From contig NZ_LT732548.1 in NCBI RefSeq assembly GCF_900155685.1, forward strand, positions 4,599,301 to 4,663,300: a stretch of DNA of 64,000 bases. Direction: 5' to 3'. The DNA comes from Paenibacillus bouchesdurhonensis (GTDB taxonomy: Bacteria; Bacillota; Bacilli; Paenibacillales; Paenibacillaceae). This document shows positions 8,728-18,431 of the stretch, piece by piece. Made by a program: the position numbers and the translations under genes. Below the pieces are notes generated by a model. It worked only from the letters and a program-made list of their open reading frames with translations, made no database searches and was not told the DNA's origin. Numbering within the stretch: the first letter of the stretch is position 1; every line of letters starts with the position of its first letter.

Positions 8728-9408
8728 TTATTTATAGTAGGAAGTTGTCAAAGGAATCATATAACCCGCATCCCTATCCTTCCTAATATCAATTGTAATG
8801 GTCTTCACACCAGTGATGTCGACTTCGATTGTTTGCATCCCGTTTTCCGGCGTAATCCCTTCCACCTTTTTCAACAGAGCATTTTTGTCGAGGTCTTTAA
8901 TTTCTATGTGTTCCACGTCCTTGTCGATTGCCGCGAATTGCAGATACAGCTTCGTGTACTTTCCATTCGGAGTTAAGGCCGTGTAGTTTATATTCTTCCC
9001 AGGGGCACTGTAAAGCACCTCTTTATAATCCTGCCCATTAAGCGTGGTGTGGCTCGGATCCTTGGAATACAACGTATTACTAAATTCCTCCCGCTTGATC
9101 GGAACACCTTCCGATTGTTCTCCCAAGAGCACCTCGTTGGCCTGGGCATCGTATTTCACAGCTACGCCCAGTACATCTGCTACAGCCCTTACAGGGAGAT
9201 ATGTAGTACCATCATACGTAATCGGCAGCACGGCTTTGCCGTTTGCATCCTTAAGCTGAGCGATATTTCCATCGACTCTAACTTTAATGCCTCCATTCAG
9301 AAATGCCTTGACCTCTTGAAGCTGAGAGCTAGCCGCAGCCCCCAAACTCATGCCGCCGAATAACAACATAGCTCCACCGAGGATAAGAGCTAATTTCTTC
9401 TTTTTCAT
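8728..9408 (-). CDS. Secreted stalk-domain (copper amine oxidase N-terminal-like) protein
   Basis: This 226-residue protein has GGAG upstream of its ATG. Residues 1-26 form a signal peptide (Lys-rich start, hydrophobic core, AAAS). A stalk domain at about 35-95 contains the YLPVRAVADVLG motif. The C-terminal half (110-226) is beta-rich and contains a TITIDIRKD segment, perhaps a carbohydrate- or wall-binding module. Its real role is unknown. It shares the stalk motif with the neighbouring repeat protein but is otherwise different, and has its own terminator. Confidence 0.75.
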   Translation of the reverse strand: MKKKKLALILGGAMLLFGGMSLGAAASSQLQEVKAFLNGGIKVRVDGNIAQLKDANGKAVLPITYDGTTYLPVRAVADVLGVAVKYDAQANEVLLGEQSEGVPIKREEFSNTLYSKDPSHTTLNGQDYKEVLYSAPGKNINYTALTPNGKYTKLYLQFAAIDKDVEHIEIKDLDKNALLKKVEGITPENGMQTIEVDITGVKTITIDIRKDRDAGYMIPLTTSYYK

Positions 9409-9509
9409 CAGATTCTCCTTCCACCTTTTAGGTAAATTTTAAGATATTATAGCATTAAAGTACTTTAGAAGGTATAGTATATCGGAACTATATGACAACC
9501 TTGTAAACC

Positions 9510-10853
9510 TTAAGTCTCGGTCTTTATGAACAGGTTCTTCGTCCGCCAGCGTCCGAATCGGTAATAGGCATAAGAGATTACACTGCTAATCATGAAGCTT
9601 AAGCCGAAACCTGCCGCAATTCCCTTCTCGCCAAGCAGACCGGCAAAGACGTAAGTCAGCGGATACCGTAAAATCCAGAACGAGATGATATTGAGGACAA
9701 GCACCTGCAGCATTGCTCCCGAAGCCCGCACTACGCCGTTAAAGATAAAGTTTAATCCCAAAAAGGGATAGAAGAAAGCAATCATTTGCACATAAGAGGC
9801 TCCAAAGGACACCGCTCTCGGCTCAGAGATAAACATGGCAATTCCCGGCTTAGCCAAAATAAAAATGATGGACGAAATAAATAGCATGATCGCTAAATTA
9901 AGCAAAATCGCATACCCCGTAATTTTTCGCACGCGCTGCCACTGCTTCACTGCAATATTTTGTCCCGCCATACTTGTCACAGCCACGCCAAGTGCTTGAG
10001 CCGGGAGCATGATGAGGCTATCCAGACGCTGCGCCGCGCCAAAGCCAGCCACCGTATCCTTTCCAAACGACGCGACGACGCTCATAATCGCCGCTGAACC
10101 CGCAGAAATGACCATCATTTGCAGGCCGGAAGGAATACCTTGCGTTAATATAAGCGTAACTTCCGCTTTCTTGGGCCACCTAGGCATCGAGAACGGAATG
10201 AACTTGCGGCGTATGCTCAGCACAAGTCCATAGAAGAAGGCCACTCCTTGGGCAATGACCGTAGCATAGGCCGCGCCTTGAATCCCCCATTGAAATACAT
10301 AAATAAACAGTGGATCGAGCACCGCATTCAAGACCACCGCAATCATAACGAAACGCAGCGGCGTTTTACTATTGCCAAGCGCCCGATACACCGTACTAAT
10401 AAAGTTATAGCCGAACAAGAACAGAATGCCCAAAAAATTGATTTGCAAATAACTTGTAGCCATGGGAATCATCTCGCTTGGCGTTCCCAGCAGAAGCAGA
10501 GTTTTCTCCGCAAATACAAATCCGATCACGCCTAGCACGATAGCGATCATGCCTAGAATAATGGAAAATGCATTCACATAGCTTTTTAAACCCTGCTCGT
10601 CCTGTTTGCCCTTAACCTGTGATAGAACGGTGAGTGCCGCATTATTGACCCCGATGATGAAGGACAGAACCGTGAATATGACCGTGCTAGATATTGCCAC
10701 AGCTCCCAGCGCATTGGTTCCCAGCAAATTGCCGACCCACAGACTATCGATGAATTGATAAGATACCTGAAGTAAATTCGTAAGCAGCAGCGGCGCGGAA
10801 AACGTGACAAGCTGCCTCCAAATATTCCCACTCGTAAAATCATGCTGCTTCAT
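9510..10853 (-). CDS. MATE family efflux transporter
   Basis: This 447-residue polytopic membrane protein has GGAGAGG before the start. It has about twelve hydrophobic segments in two related halves, with the typical N-terminal pattern (WRQLVTFSAPLLLTNLLQVSY) and an internal GIPSGLQMM motif. MATE proteins export drugs and cationic metabolites using sodium or proton gradients; the substrate here is unknown. A second MATE gene lies directly upstream on the same strand, separated by a terminator, so the two are probably transcribed separately. They are clearly different in sequence, not a recent duplication. Confidence 0.88.
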   Translation of the reverse strand: MKQHDFTSGNIWRQLVTFSAPLLLTNLLQVSYQFIDSLWVGNLLGTNALGAVAISSTVIFTVLSFIIGVNNAALTVLSQVKGKQDEQGLKSYVNAFSIILGMIAIVLGVIGFVFAEKTLLLLGTPSEMIPMATSYLQINFLGILFLFGYNFISTVYRALGNSKTPLRFVMIAVVLNAVLDPLFIYVFQWGIQGAAYATVIAQGVAFFYGLVLSIRRKFIPFSMPRWPKKAEVTLILTQGIPSGLQMMVISAGSAAIMSVVASFGKDTVAGFGAAQRLDSLIMLPAQALGVAVTSMAGQNIAVKQWQRVRKITGYAILLNLAIMLFISSIIFILAKPGIAMFISEPRAVSFGASYVQMIAFFYPFLGLNFIFNGVVRASGAMLQVLVLNIISFWILRYPLTYVFAGLLGEKGIAAGFGLSFMISSVISYAYYRFGRWRTKNLFIKTET

Positions 10854-10977
10854 ATCGCAACCTCTCCTCCCCCATCCCCTATCATAACAGACAAATAGAA
10901 AAGGGATTTCTTATAAACTTTAGTCCAGCTTATGCAGTTCGAAATAGAACAAGAAAGCAACAAGAAATCGCAAAAAA

Positions 10978-11005
10978 AGAGCCTCAGGAATTATCCTAAA
11001 GCTCT
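10978..11005 (-). terminator. Terminator of the upstream MATE gene
   Basis: A 12-bp stem on the minus strand (AGAGCTTTAGGA with TCCTGAGGCTCT, two wobble pairs) has a 4-nt loop and is followed by seven T. It lies about 75 nt past the stop of the 468-residue MATE gene. Confidence 0.85.
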
Positions 11006-11079
11006 ACGCAAACCAAACATTAACGGTACAATCGTAACATTACCAATCTATATCTTACATTACAGCGTTCCTGGCTGCA

Positions 11080-12483
11080 TTAGATCAATTTATGCGCGTA
11101 CCACTTCTCTCCCTTGAATCTCCAGGCGAAAACTAGTCCGCGAATGCCCCATTCTGCGACCATAGCTACCCACACGCCCATGATGCCGAAACCGAGTGTA
11201 ACCCCCAAAATATATCCCAAAATAACACGGAACAGCCACATCGATAGCAGGGACGTGACCGAAGTAAAGTTGGAATCTCCCGCTGCACGCAAGGCTGCCG
11301 GTAGAACGAAGCTAAACGACCATAAAAATGGCTGTGCTATAGCAATGAGCAAAATCAACCCGAATATCGTAGGAATAATTTCCACCGGAGGCGAGAACAT
11401 TCGCACCATTAGCGGAAACAAAGGCAGTAGTATGAGCGATGCAATTACAAACAGTACCGTCGATAGCCCTAAGAACGACTTAATGAATTTCCGTGCATCC
11501 TGGATATTTCTTTGGCCGATGCACTGGCCGACCACCGTTACAATCGCGATGCTAAGCGCGCCGCCTCCGATTTGAAAGACTAGCGAAATCGAGCCGCTGA
11601 TGGCATTTGCCGTCATAGCCAGCGTCCCCAATTGCACGATAAAGGTCTGCGTTAGAAGCTTGCCTCCGTTGAAGAACATCTGCTCTGCGGCAAACGGAAG
11701 GCCGATGAACATAATCTTCTTCTGTATCGAATAATCAAACTTCAGCGTATTTTTCAACTTTACGCGCAGGGTCGTGTTATATTTCAACAAGTAAACGAGC
11801 GAGCAGATCATGCCCAGAATCCGGGCCAGAAGCAAAGAAATAATGAGCCCGATCACGCCTAAATCCATAACTGTAATCAATAGTATGTTTAAGCATAGAA
11901 AGGTAATATTCATGATCAAAGACAGGTTCAAGCTGGCCTTCGTCTCCGCCACGCCTCTAAGCACACCGTTCACTGCTTGGAATATCGCAATGAATGGGTA
12001 GGAAATACAGCTCCCGATCAAATATATTCTGGCATTCTGGAAGACTTCAGCCTCCGCCTTGCCAAATAATAGATTCAAGGTAGGCGTATGAAAAGCAATG
12101 ATCAAAATACTGATCAGCACAGAGATCACCGCCACAGCGGATAAGGCCTGCGTAGCCGCTTTTGACACCATTTGCTGATTGCCGCTGCCCTTATATTGCG
12201 CAACGATGACGGTACCGCCGGTAGCTATGGCCACGAACACATTGATTAAAAATATATTGAGCGAATCCACCATACTCACTGCACTGACGGCTGCCACCCC
12301 GGAAGAACTGATCATCGCTGTATTTAGCAGACTCATTAATACGATAAACCCCTGGTCTACAAAAATAGGGATAATGATCGCGATGATTTGCTTATAATCC
12401 ATCGAGGTTCCGGTAAAATAACGATTCAATAAGGATGCGCTGCCTTGTCGTATTCTTGGCCCTATACTATTCACCTGTGTCAT
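11080..12483 (-). CDS. MATE family efflux transporter
   Basis: The protein has 467 residues from ATG 12483; a GTG one codon upstream is possible, and the ribosome site is weak (AAAGAAG). It is a polytopic membrane protein with the MATE two-half layout. Visible motifs include IPIFVDQGFIVLMSLLNTAMIS in helix 1 and IGLPFAAEQMFFNGG at the start of the second half. It probably exports a small molecule. The gene lies between the Tet(M)-like GTPase gene and the other MATE gene; proximity to a ribosome-protection-like gene hints at self-protection but does not prove it. Confidence 0.87.
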   Translation of the reverse strand: MTQVNSIGPRIRQGSASLLNRYFTGTSMDYKQIIAIIIPIFVDQGFIVLMSLLNTAMISSSGVAAVSAVSMVDSLNIFLINVFVAIATGGTVIVAQYKGSGNQQMVSKAATQALSAVAVISVLISILIIAFHTPTLNLLFGKAEAEVFQNARIYLIGSCISYPFIAIFQAVNGVLRGVAETKASLNLSLIMNITFLCLNILLITVMDLGVIGLIISLLLARILGMICSLVYLLKYNTTLRVKLKNTLKFDYSIQKKIMFIGLPFAAEQMFFNGGKLLTQTFIVQLGTLAMTANAISGSISLVFQIGGGALSIAIVTVVGQCIGQRNIQDARKFIKSFLGLSTVLFVIASLILLPLFPLMVRMFSPPVEIIPTIFGLILLIAIAQPFLWSFSFVLPAALRAAGDSNFTSVTSLLSMWLFRVILGYILGVTLGFGIMGVWVAMVAEWGIRGLVFAWRFKGEKWYAHKLI

Positions 12484-12625
12484 CACTTCTTTGGCTGAAT
12501 TGTGTATCTATTGCAATGTTGATATAAATTTTTGCACTACTTCATATCATTATATCATTCTTCTACGAGAAGAGATTGAACGATCATCAACAAAGATACA
12601 ATTTCCATCAATTATTGTAGCATCA

Positions 12626-14581
12626 TCACAAGCAGTGCATTTTGCCCTCCGCTTCATCCCAAGGCACCGTATACCCCTGCCCTTTGGCGCAAAATATCGA
12701 TGATGAAGAATACGCCGGGTCGGCATCCTTATTGTAGCCGATCCGTTCAATGACCTCGTGCTCGTTATGACACCGATCATAACCAGCGAACGTTAAGCTT
12801 AGCGCCCCTCTCCCATGAGTGAACGAGGCCAGCTCGCTGCCATAATCCATAAAGGTGGCAACGGGTACTTTTCCTGTCAAAATCGCCTTGTCCCCTTCCG
12901 TTCGGGGAGCATCATAGCTCCCATGAGCCTGCTGGAGATCCGAAATAACTCGCCCCAGCTGATCCAGCTCAACTTTAATTTTAAATTGATAATAAGGCTC
13001 CAGCAGCAGATTATTTGCTTTCTCAAGCCCCTGTCTTAACGCACGATAGGTCGCTTCCCTGAAGTCGCCGCCGGACGTGTGCTTATTATGAGCCCTCCCG
13101 GTAAGCAGCGTTACGATCACATCCGTCAGCGGCGAGCCTGTTAATAGGCCGTGATGATCCCTTTCAAAGAGATGGTGCCGAACAAGATTCTGGTTACCAA
13201 AGGACAAATCGTCGGCATGGCAAGCATTTTCAAACTGGATTCCACTATCCCGCTCGCCCGGCTGTATGCGAAGATGCACCTCGGCATAGTGCTTTAGCGG
13301 TTCAAAATGACCATAGCCTATCGTCTCCGTCTCAATCGTTTCCTTATATAAAATTTCAGGCTTATCGAACGATACAGTTAAATTAAACCGCTCCTTAATG
13401 AGCAGTTCCAATACCTCAAGCTGAATTCTCCCCATGACGTGAATTTGGATTTCCTGCAGGCTTTCCTCCCAAAGCACATTTAATGAAGGATCCTCGGCAT
13501 TCAATATTTTGAAGTATCGCAAAGCCTCCTTCTTGTTCACTGACGGTTCCAGGATTACCTTCGACTTCAAGGTCGGCAGCAGCTCGTAGACGGACTTTTC
13601 CTTTAAATTTCCTAATCCATCGCCCACCGCAGCCATAGATAGACCTGTGACGGCGAACAACTCCCCCGCCTCAATCCGTTCCACTGCTCTAAACTCACGG
13701 CCATTGTACACACGAATCTGGGTTATTTTCTCGCTCACCGGGTTCTCCGCATCGCCGTACTGTAGTGTATCCCTAACTTTTAACGTCCCGCCCAGCGCTT
13801 TGACAAAAGTGATTCTCGTCCCCTGCTCGTCATGGCGGATCCGATAGACCCGGCCGGAAAATGGTTCTTCACTAGAATAATCGGTGATGCTAAGAAGATC
13901 CAGCTTCTGCAGAAAGCTCTCGATTCCGATTCCTTGCAGCGCAGAGCCGGACGCATAAGGATATACGGCATTGTCCTGGATCAGGCGCCGCAGCACAGCA
14001 AGCCAGGACTCTCTGTCATAACCGGCTTCCATATACCGCTCCAGAAGAGCTTCATCTCGCTCGGCCACAAACTCCGCCAGCTCCTCGTTCATAGCTCCGT
14101 TTTCGGTTAGAGCATCCGTAATATCACATACGTCCACGCCGAAGGTGCTCCGAATATCCCGCACCGCTTGTTGGACATCTGCTCCTATGCGATCTATTTT
14201 ATTGATAAAAAAGAAACAGGGAACGCCGTGCTTGCGCAGAAGCTCCCATACCATTTCCGTCTGCCCCTCGATTCCCTCGACGGCGCTGATGATGATCACC
14301 GCATAATCCATCGCCTGAATCCCCCGCTCCATCTCGGGAGAAAAGTCAGCATGTCCCGGCGTATCGATGAGATAGTAACGGGAGTCGCCATAGCTGAACA
14401 TCCCCTGATCCGTAAACACCGTAATTCCCCGCTGCCGCTCGATCTGATGGCTGTCCAAAAAGGCATCCTTATGGTCGACACGCCCCCGCTGTTTAATGCT
14501 CTTCGTATAATAAAGCAGCTGCTCCGAGAATGTCGTTTTCCCGGCGTCAACATGCGCTAGTATTCCAATTGTCTTGTTCAT
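12626..14581 (-). CDS. Tet(M)/EF-G-like ribosome-associated GTPase
   Basis: This 651-residue protein is about the length of Tet(M)-type ribosomal protection proteins. G1 is AHVDAGKTT (8-16), the switch region contains RGITVFTD, G3 is DTPGHADF, and G4 is NKID. EF-G-like domains follow, and the C-terminus has FCAKGQGYTVPWDEAEGKMH, much like the end of Tet(M)/Tet(O). Such proteins displace tetracycline from the ribosome. This one is diverged, so resistance is not certain and another translation role is possible. Its ATG overlaps the stop of the upstream sensor/GGDEF/EAL gene by 4 nt, implying translational coupling. Confidence 0.85.
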   Translation of the reverse strand: MNKTIGILAHVDAGKTTFSEQLLYYTKSIKQRGRVDHKDAFLDSHQIERQRGITVFTDQGMFSYGDSRYYLIDTPGHADFSPEMERGIQAMDYAVIIISAVEGIEGQTEMVWELLRKHGVPCFFFINKIDRIGADVQQAVRDIRSTFGVDVCDITDALTENGAMNEELAEFVAERDEALLERYMEAGYDRESWLAVLRRLIQDNAVYPYASGSALQGIGIESFLQKLDLLSITDYSSEEPFSGRVYRIRHDEQGTRITFVKALGGTLKVRDTLQYGDAENPVSEKITQIRVYNGREFRAVERIEAGELFAVTGLSMAAVGDGLGNLKEKSVYELLPTLKSKVILEPSVNKKEALRYFKILNAEDPSLNVLWEESLQEIQIHVMGRIQLEVLELLIKERFNLTVSFDKPEILYKETIETETIGYGHFEPLKHYAEVHLRIQPGERDSGIQFENACHADDLSFGNQNLVRHHLFERDHHGLLTGSPLTDVIVTLLTGRAHNKHTSGGDFREATYRALRQGLEKANNLLLEPYYQFKIKVELDQLGRVISDLQQAHGSYDAPRTEGDKAILTGKVPVATFMDYGSELASFTHGRGALSLTFAGYDRCHNEHEVIERIGYNKDADPAYSSSSIFCAKGQGYTVPWDEAEGKMHCL

Positions 14582-17550
14582 CGTTGACCCTCACTATCGA
14601 AATCTTTCAAGAATAATATCATATCTTCCTGCGGCATCGGCCTGCTGATAACGTAGCCTTGGATATTGTCCACGCCAAGCTCCCTTAGAAGATGCATTTG
14701 CTCCAAAGTTTCCACCCCTTCCGCAACTACCTTCAGGGACAAAATCTGCGAGATTTTGATAATAGCATGAACTATGGCTGTGTTCTCTTCGCTTGCGGTC
14801 ATATCTTTAATAAAGGATTTATCAATCTTAAGCTCCGAAATCGGAAAGCTCTTGAGCAGCGACAACGAAGAGTAGCCAGTACCAAAGTCATCTATGGAAA
14901 CAACCACTCCCAGATCAATCAGTTCCCTCACTATTCTCATACTGTAATTTATATCCGTCAACATCATGCTCTCTGTAATCTCCAGGCAAAGATCATAAGG
15001 GTCGCAGGCAGTTTCATTTAGTACACGCCTTACTGCATCTACAAAGTTAGCATGATTTAGCTGACGTGCTGATATATTAACGGATACTTTAAGAGCATCG
15101 CCCTCTTGGTGCTTGTAGGAGCTGCTAAATCGGCAGGCTTCTCTTAACACCCACTCTCCAATCTCAATAATCAACCCCGTGCTTTCAGCAATCGGAATGA
15201 ACACCTCTGGACTAACAAGCCCATACTTTGGAGAATCCCAGCGGAGGAGCGCCTCAACGCCAAGTATTTTACCCTGATTCAAATGATATTGCGGCTGATA
15301 ATATACAATGAGCTGCCTGCCGGCTAGCGCTTTGCGTAAATCAATCTCAATATCCAATAGATGGCTGCTAGGGATCTTGGTTCCTGGAACAAACACCTGG
15401 CAATTCCCCCCAACCTCTTTGGCTTGATACATGGCGAGATCCGCATGTCTGCTAAGCGTTTCAACGTCAGCCCCATGGTCGGGATATAGCGCGATGCCAA
15501 TGCTCCCCGAAATATAATACTCCCGCTCTCCGTCGAAGAACGGCTCCCTTAACCGCTCCAGTATTTCTTCCGCTATCTCTACAGCCTCTCTCGCATCTTG
15601 CACATTGGGTACTACGATTTCCAATTCATCCCCGCCAAGACGTCCTACCAAATCATCCGCTTTCATTTGTGAGGTTACCTGCTGGGCTACATATCTAAGC
15701 ACCCGATCTCCCGCTTGGTGGCCATAGCTGTCGTTTATCAGCTTGAATCGATCCAAATCCAAAAGAAGAACCGCGAGTCTGCTGTTGTTTGCCTTAGCTT
15801 CATTCAAGAGTACAGTATATCTTTGCTCAAAGGCTAATCGATTAGCCAGCCCGGTTAATGGGTCGCAGTAGGCCAGTTGATGAATGCGCTCTTCCGTTCT
15901 TTTTCTCTCCGTAATATCTTTAACAGAGCCTACGACGCGATAGATTCTTCCTGCGCTATCGAATTGCGCATTCCCGTTGACTTGAATCCATATAAAATGG
16001 CCATGCTTATGGCGGCAGCGGAACTCTACCTCAAAGGCTGGCATTTCCTTGCTCAAATGTCGAATGAATTCGGCCCTTGCCTTCTGCAAATCCTCTGGAT
16101 GAATTATATTCGTCACAGCATCCAAAGTCATCGGAATTTCGGCTTTTGTATAACCAAGGGCTTTAAAGATGCCTCCTTTGCTAGTTACCTCGCCATGTTC
16201 TACATCGATCTCCCAAATCCCGTCATGCGTAAGACTGGAGATGATCTCCAACTGCTCGGAATAGGACTGGAGCTCGCTATAAATCGCTTCCCGCAGCAAG
16301 GCCGAGGCAAAGAAGTTAGCCAACTGAAATGTCGTATTAAATGGCATAAGTTGTGTAGGCACATCACCCAATCCGACCAGCGCCATACTCCCCAGAATAA
16401 GTTCCTCCTGTGCAATCGGAACGATCACCATTACATTTTCCTTTCCCAGAAAAGATGGATCTTCCCACACCTCACGAGGAGGAAAAGCGGACGAAGGAAC
16501 ATGCCTCATCTCTTTCTTTCCCTTATCCTCATCCAGACTAAACTGATATACACGATAAGCATCTTTAGATTTCGGGTCGTTTAGGCCTACTACTCCTCTT
16601 CGAAAAGGAGTATGCATAAGCCATTCCATTTCTTTAGTTTCATTATTCTTATAGCTTTGCATAAGAACGCCAAGGTTAAAGTTGCGCGACATCATATTGT
16701 TCAAGTATTGAATGGTGTCCGCAGGATCCACTATAGCCTGCATATTTACGCCAGCATGGCAGCCGCAGCTATTTCGATAGACGGGCTTGGCCGAAAGCTG
16801 TGGCGGAATCTCTATATCTTGATCTAGAATGACTTGCACCAGCAGCTCCGCTGCTTGGCATCCCAATTCATCCACTGGCACTTGAAATGTAGTTAGAGGA
16901 GGGTTAATCGAACGGGCCATGGGCACATCATCGATACCCACGATCGCAATCTCTTGAGGCATATTAATATTAAGCGCCTTAAAGTGATTGATGAGTTCAA
17001 TGGCAATGATATCATTTACAGCAATTACCGCTGAAAATGGATGTCCCTGTTCTGCCAAAGTCACCGCTGCATCCAACGTATTCATTTGCATAATGTCAAA
17101 AAAAACATTGCCCTCACTATCAAGACCATTCTTTCGAAGCGCTTCCATAAATCCGATGTATCTTTCCTTAGCATCGTAAAAGCGAGTATCTCCTATATAA
17201 ACGATTCGGGTATGTCCATGGCTTAACAAATGCTCAACGGCTGTATTCATAATTTCTTTATTGTTGATCGTCACCCTGTAGTCGACATCAATCAGCGTAT
17301 TGATTCCAATGATCGGCCTATCCAAACTTCGCAAATGCTGAATATAACCCTCATCGACGGCATCCATAATGACGATCCAGCCATCCACGTAATCAGAGGC
17401 ATAGTAATCCGAATAATAGCGTGCGGATGTACCGATCACTAATACACCCACACCAAGCTCCTTAGCCTTTCGAGAAATACTTGTTAATAGTTTTCCGTAA
17501 TAGAAGCCATCCAGAACAGGAGTTAGTACACCGATAATTTTCTGTGCCAT
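14578..17550 (-). CDS. LacI-type sensor fused to PAS, GGDEF and EAL domains (c-di-GMP turnover)
   Basis: The protein has 990 residues from ATG 17550 (GGGTGAG upstream). Domains in order: a periplasmic-binding-protein-like fold as in LacI regulators but without the HTH (3-262), an alpha/beta region resembling GAF (about 285-420), PAS with PAC (435-550), GGDEF (560-722, motif GGDEL) and EAL (735-980, EALLRW intact, with ITESMM, DDFGTGYSS and AEGVET). No signal peptide or membrane segment is visible, so it is probably cytosolic. It could make or break c-di-GMP; the Leu in GGDEL leaves cyclase activity open. The LacI-like part suggests control by a sugar or nucleoside. Its stop overlaps the GTPase start. 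Confidence 0.88.
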   Translation of the reverse strand: MAQKIIGVLTPVLDGFYYGKLLTSISRKAKELGVGVLVIGTSARYYSDYYASDYVDGWIVIMDAVDEGYIQHLRSLDRPIIGINTLIDVDYRVTINNKEIMNTAVEHLLSHGHTRIVYIGDTRFYDAKERYIGFMEALRKNGLDSEGNVFFDIMQMNTLDAAVTLAEQGHPFSAVIAVNDIIAIELINHFKALNINMPQEIAIVGIDDVPMARSINPPLTTFQVPVDELGCQAAELLVQVILDQDIEIPPQLSAKPVYRNSCGCHAGVNMQAIVDPADTIQYLNNMMSRNFNLGVLMQSYKNNETKEMEWLMHTPFRRGVVGLNDPKSKDAYRVYQFSLDEDKGKKEMRHVPSSAFPPREVWEDPSFLGKENVMVIVPIAQEELILGSMALVGLGDVPTQLMPFNTTFQLANFFASALLREAIYSELQSYSEQLEIISSLTHDGIWEIDVEHGEVTSKGGIFKALGYTKAEIPMTLDAVTNIIHPEDLQKARAEFIRHLSKEMPAFEVEFRCRHKHGHFIWIQVNGNAQFDSAGRIYRVVGSVKDITERKRTEERIHQLAYCDPLTGLANRLAFEQRYTVLLNEAKANNSRLAVLLLDLDRFKLINDSYGHQAGDRVLRYVAQQVTSQMKADDLVGRLGGDELEIVVPNVQDAREAVEIAEEILERLREPFFDGEREYYISGSIGIALYPDHGADVETLSRHADLAMYQAKEVGGNCQVFVPGTKIPSSHLLDIEIDLRKALAGRQLIVYYQPQYHLNQGKILGVEALLRWDSPKYGLVSPEVFIPIAESTGLIIEIGEWVLREACRFSSSYKHQEGDALKVSVNISARQLNHANFVDAVRRVLNETACDPYDLCLEITESMMLTDINYSMRIVRELIDLGVVVSIDDFGTGYSSLSLLKSFPISELKIDKSFIKDMTASEENTAIVHAIIKISQILSLKVVAEGVETLEQMHLLRELGVDNIQGYVISRPMPQEDMILFLKDFDSEGQR

Positions 17551-17732
17551 TGTTCTCACCCGCTAGGTCTCATTATGTGTATTCTCAAGTACTTATGACT
17601 GATGTATTCTCACATGCTTACAACTAATTATAGTATATTTAGCCAAAACTGTTGAACGATTAACGATACATCTTGTTCCTAGAGCTCCTCCTATGCTATG
17701 TTTACAGGAAAATATTCACGGGAGGCACTCCT

Positions 17733-18317
17733 ATGAGCATGAACAAAACAAATCCACTCTTGTTAGATATCCCTGATTGTTTCGAAAGCGAACGGTTGAT
17801 CATCCGGGCTCCCAAATGGGGGGACGGCACCGAGTTAAACGAAGCCGTTAAAGAGAGCTTCGAACAATTGCGTCCTTGGATGCCCTGGGCACAAGCGCTG
17901 CCTGCGCCCGCAGACTCGGAAAGCGTCGTCCGGCGCGCCCACCTAAGATTTATGGAACGAACCGATCTCATGCTGCTTCTTACTCTAAAAGAAACCGGCC
18001 AGCTCGTCGGCTGCAGCGGTCTTCACCGGATCGACTGGGAGGCTCGCAAATTCGAAATTGGCTATTGGGTGCGCACCTCCTTCAGTAAGCAAGGCTTCAT
18101 TAAAGAGGCTACAGATGCCATTACAAATTACGCCATTCAAGAGCTGCAAGCCAATCGCATCGAGATCCGCTGCGATGAACGCAACACGCAAAGCGCCAAA
18201 GTAGCGCAGCGTCTCGGCTTTGCACTGGAAGGCATTCTGCGAAACGACTCCTCCGACACGGATGGCACTTTAAGAAGCACGATGATCTTCTCCAAAATTC
18301 GCGGAGTCGAGTTTTAA
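17733..18317 (+). CDS. GNAT N-acetyltransferase (RimJ/RimL type)
   Basis: This 194-residue protein starts at ATG 17733, chosen for GGGAGG 8 nt upstream; the longer frame has no ribosome site. It begins with a typical ERLIIRAPKWGDG strand, contains the acceptor loop FEIGYWV, and has a long C-terminal part NRIEIRCDERNTQSAKVAQRLGF that matches the acetyl-CoA-binding motif of RimJ/RimL enzymes. The substrate could be a ribosomal protein N-terminus, an amino acid or a drug. It is a single gene ending at a terminator shared with rtcB. Confidence 0.88.
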   Translation: MSMNKTNPLLLDIPDCFESERLIIRAPKWGDGTELNEAVKESFEQLRPWMPWAQALPAPADSESVVRRAHLRFMERTDLMLLLTLKETGQLVGCSGLHRIDWEARKFEIGYWVRTSFSKQGFIKEATDAITNYAIQELQANRIEIRCDERNTQSAKVAQRLGFALEGILRNDSSDTDGTLRSTMIFSKIRGVEF

Positions 18318-18350
18318 AACGACATAATAATTTAGAGCTGACGCAAAGAT

Positions 18351-18390
18351 GCTGTCCGGCCGTCAGTTTTCACTGAGCTTTCCGGACAGC
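18351..18390. terminator. Bidirectional terminator between acetyltransferase and rtcB
   Basis: Nine-base arms GCTGTCCGG and CCGGACAGC form a strong hairpin between two convergent genes. It is followed by T-rich sequence on the plus strand and a short T stretch on the minus strand. Confidence 0.7.
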
Positions 18391-18431
18391 ACCTTTCTTT
18401 CGCGTGTAACTCCGAAATATTATGCCGTTCG

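Noticed and set aside
12626..14581. Clear tetracycline resistance gene
   Set aside because: The family fits but the sequence is diverged and there is no mobile element or tet leader; resistance cannot be claimed from sequence.
15877..16584. 235-codon plus-strand frame
   Set aside because: It is antisense to the PAS and linker part of the GGDEF/EAL gene, with no ribosome site or known motif.
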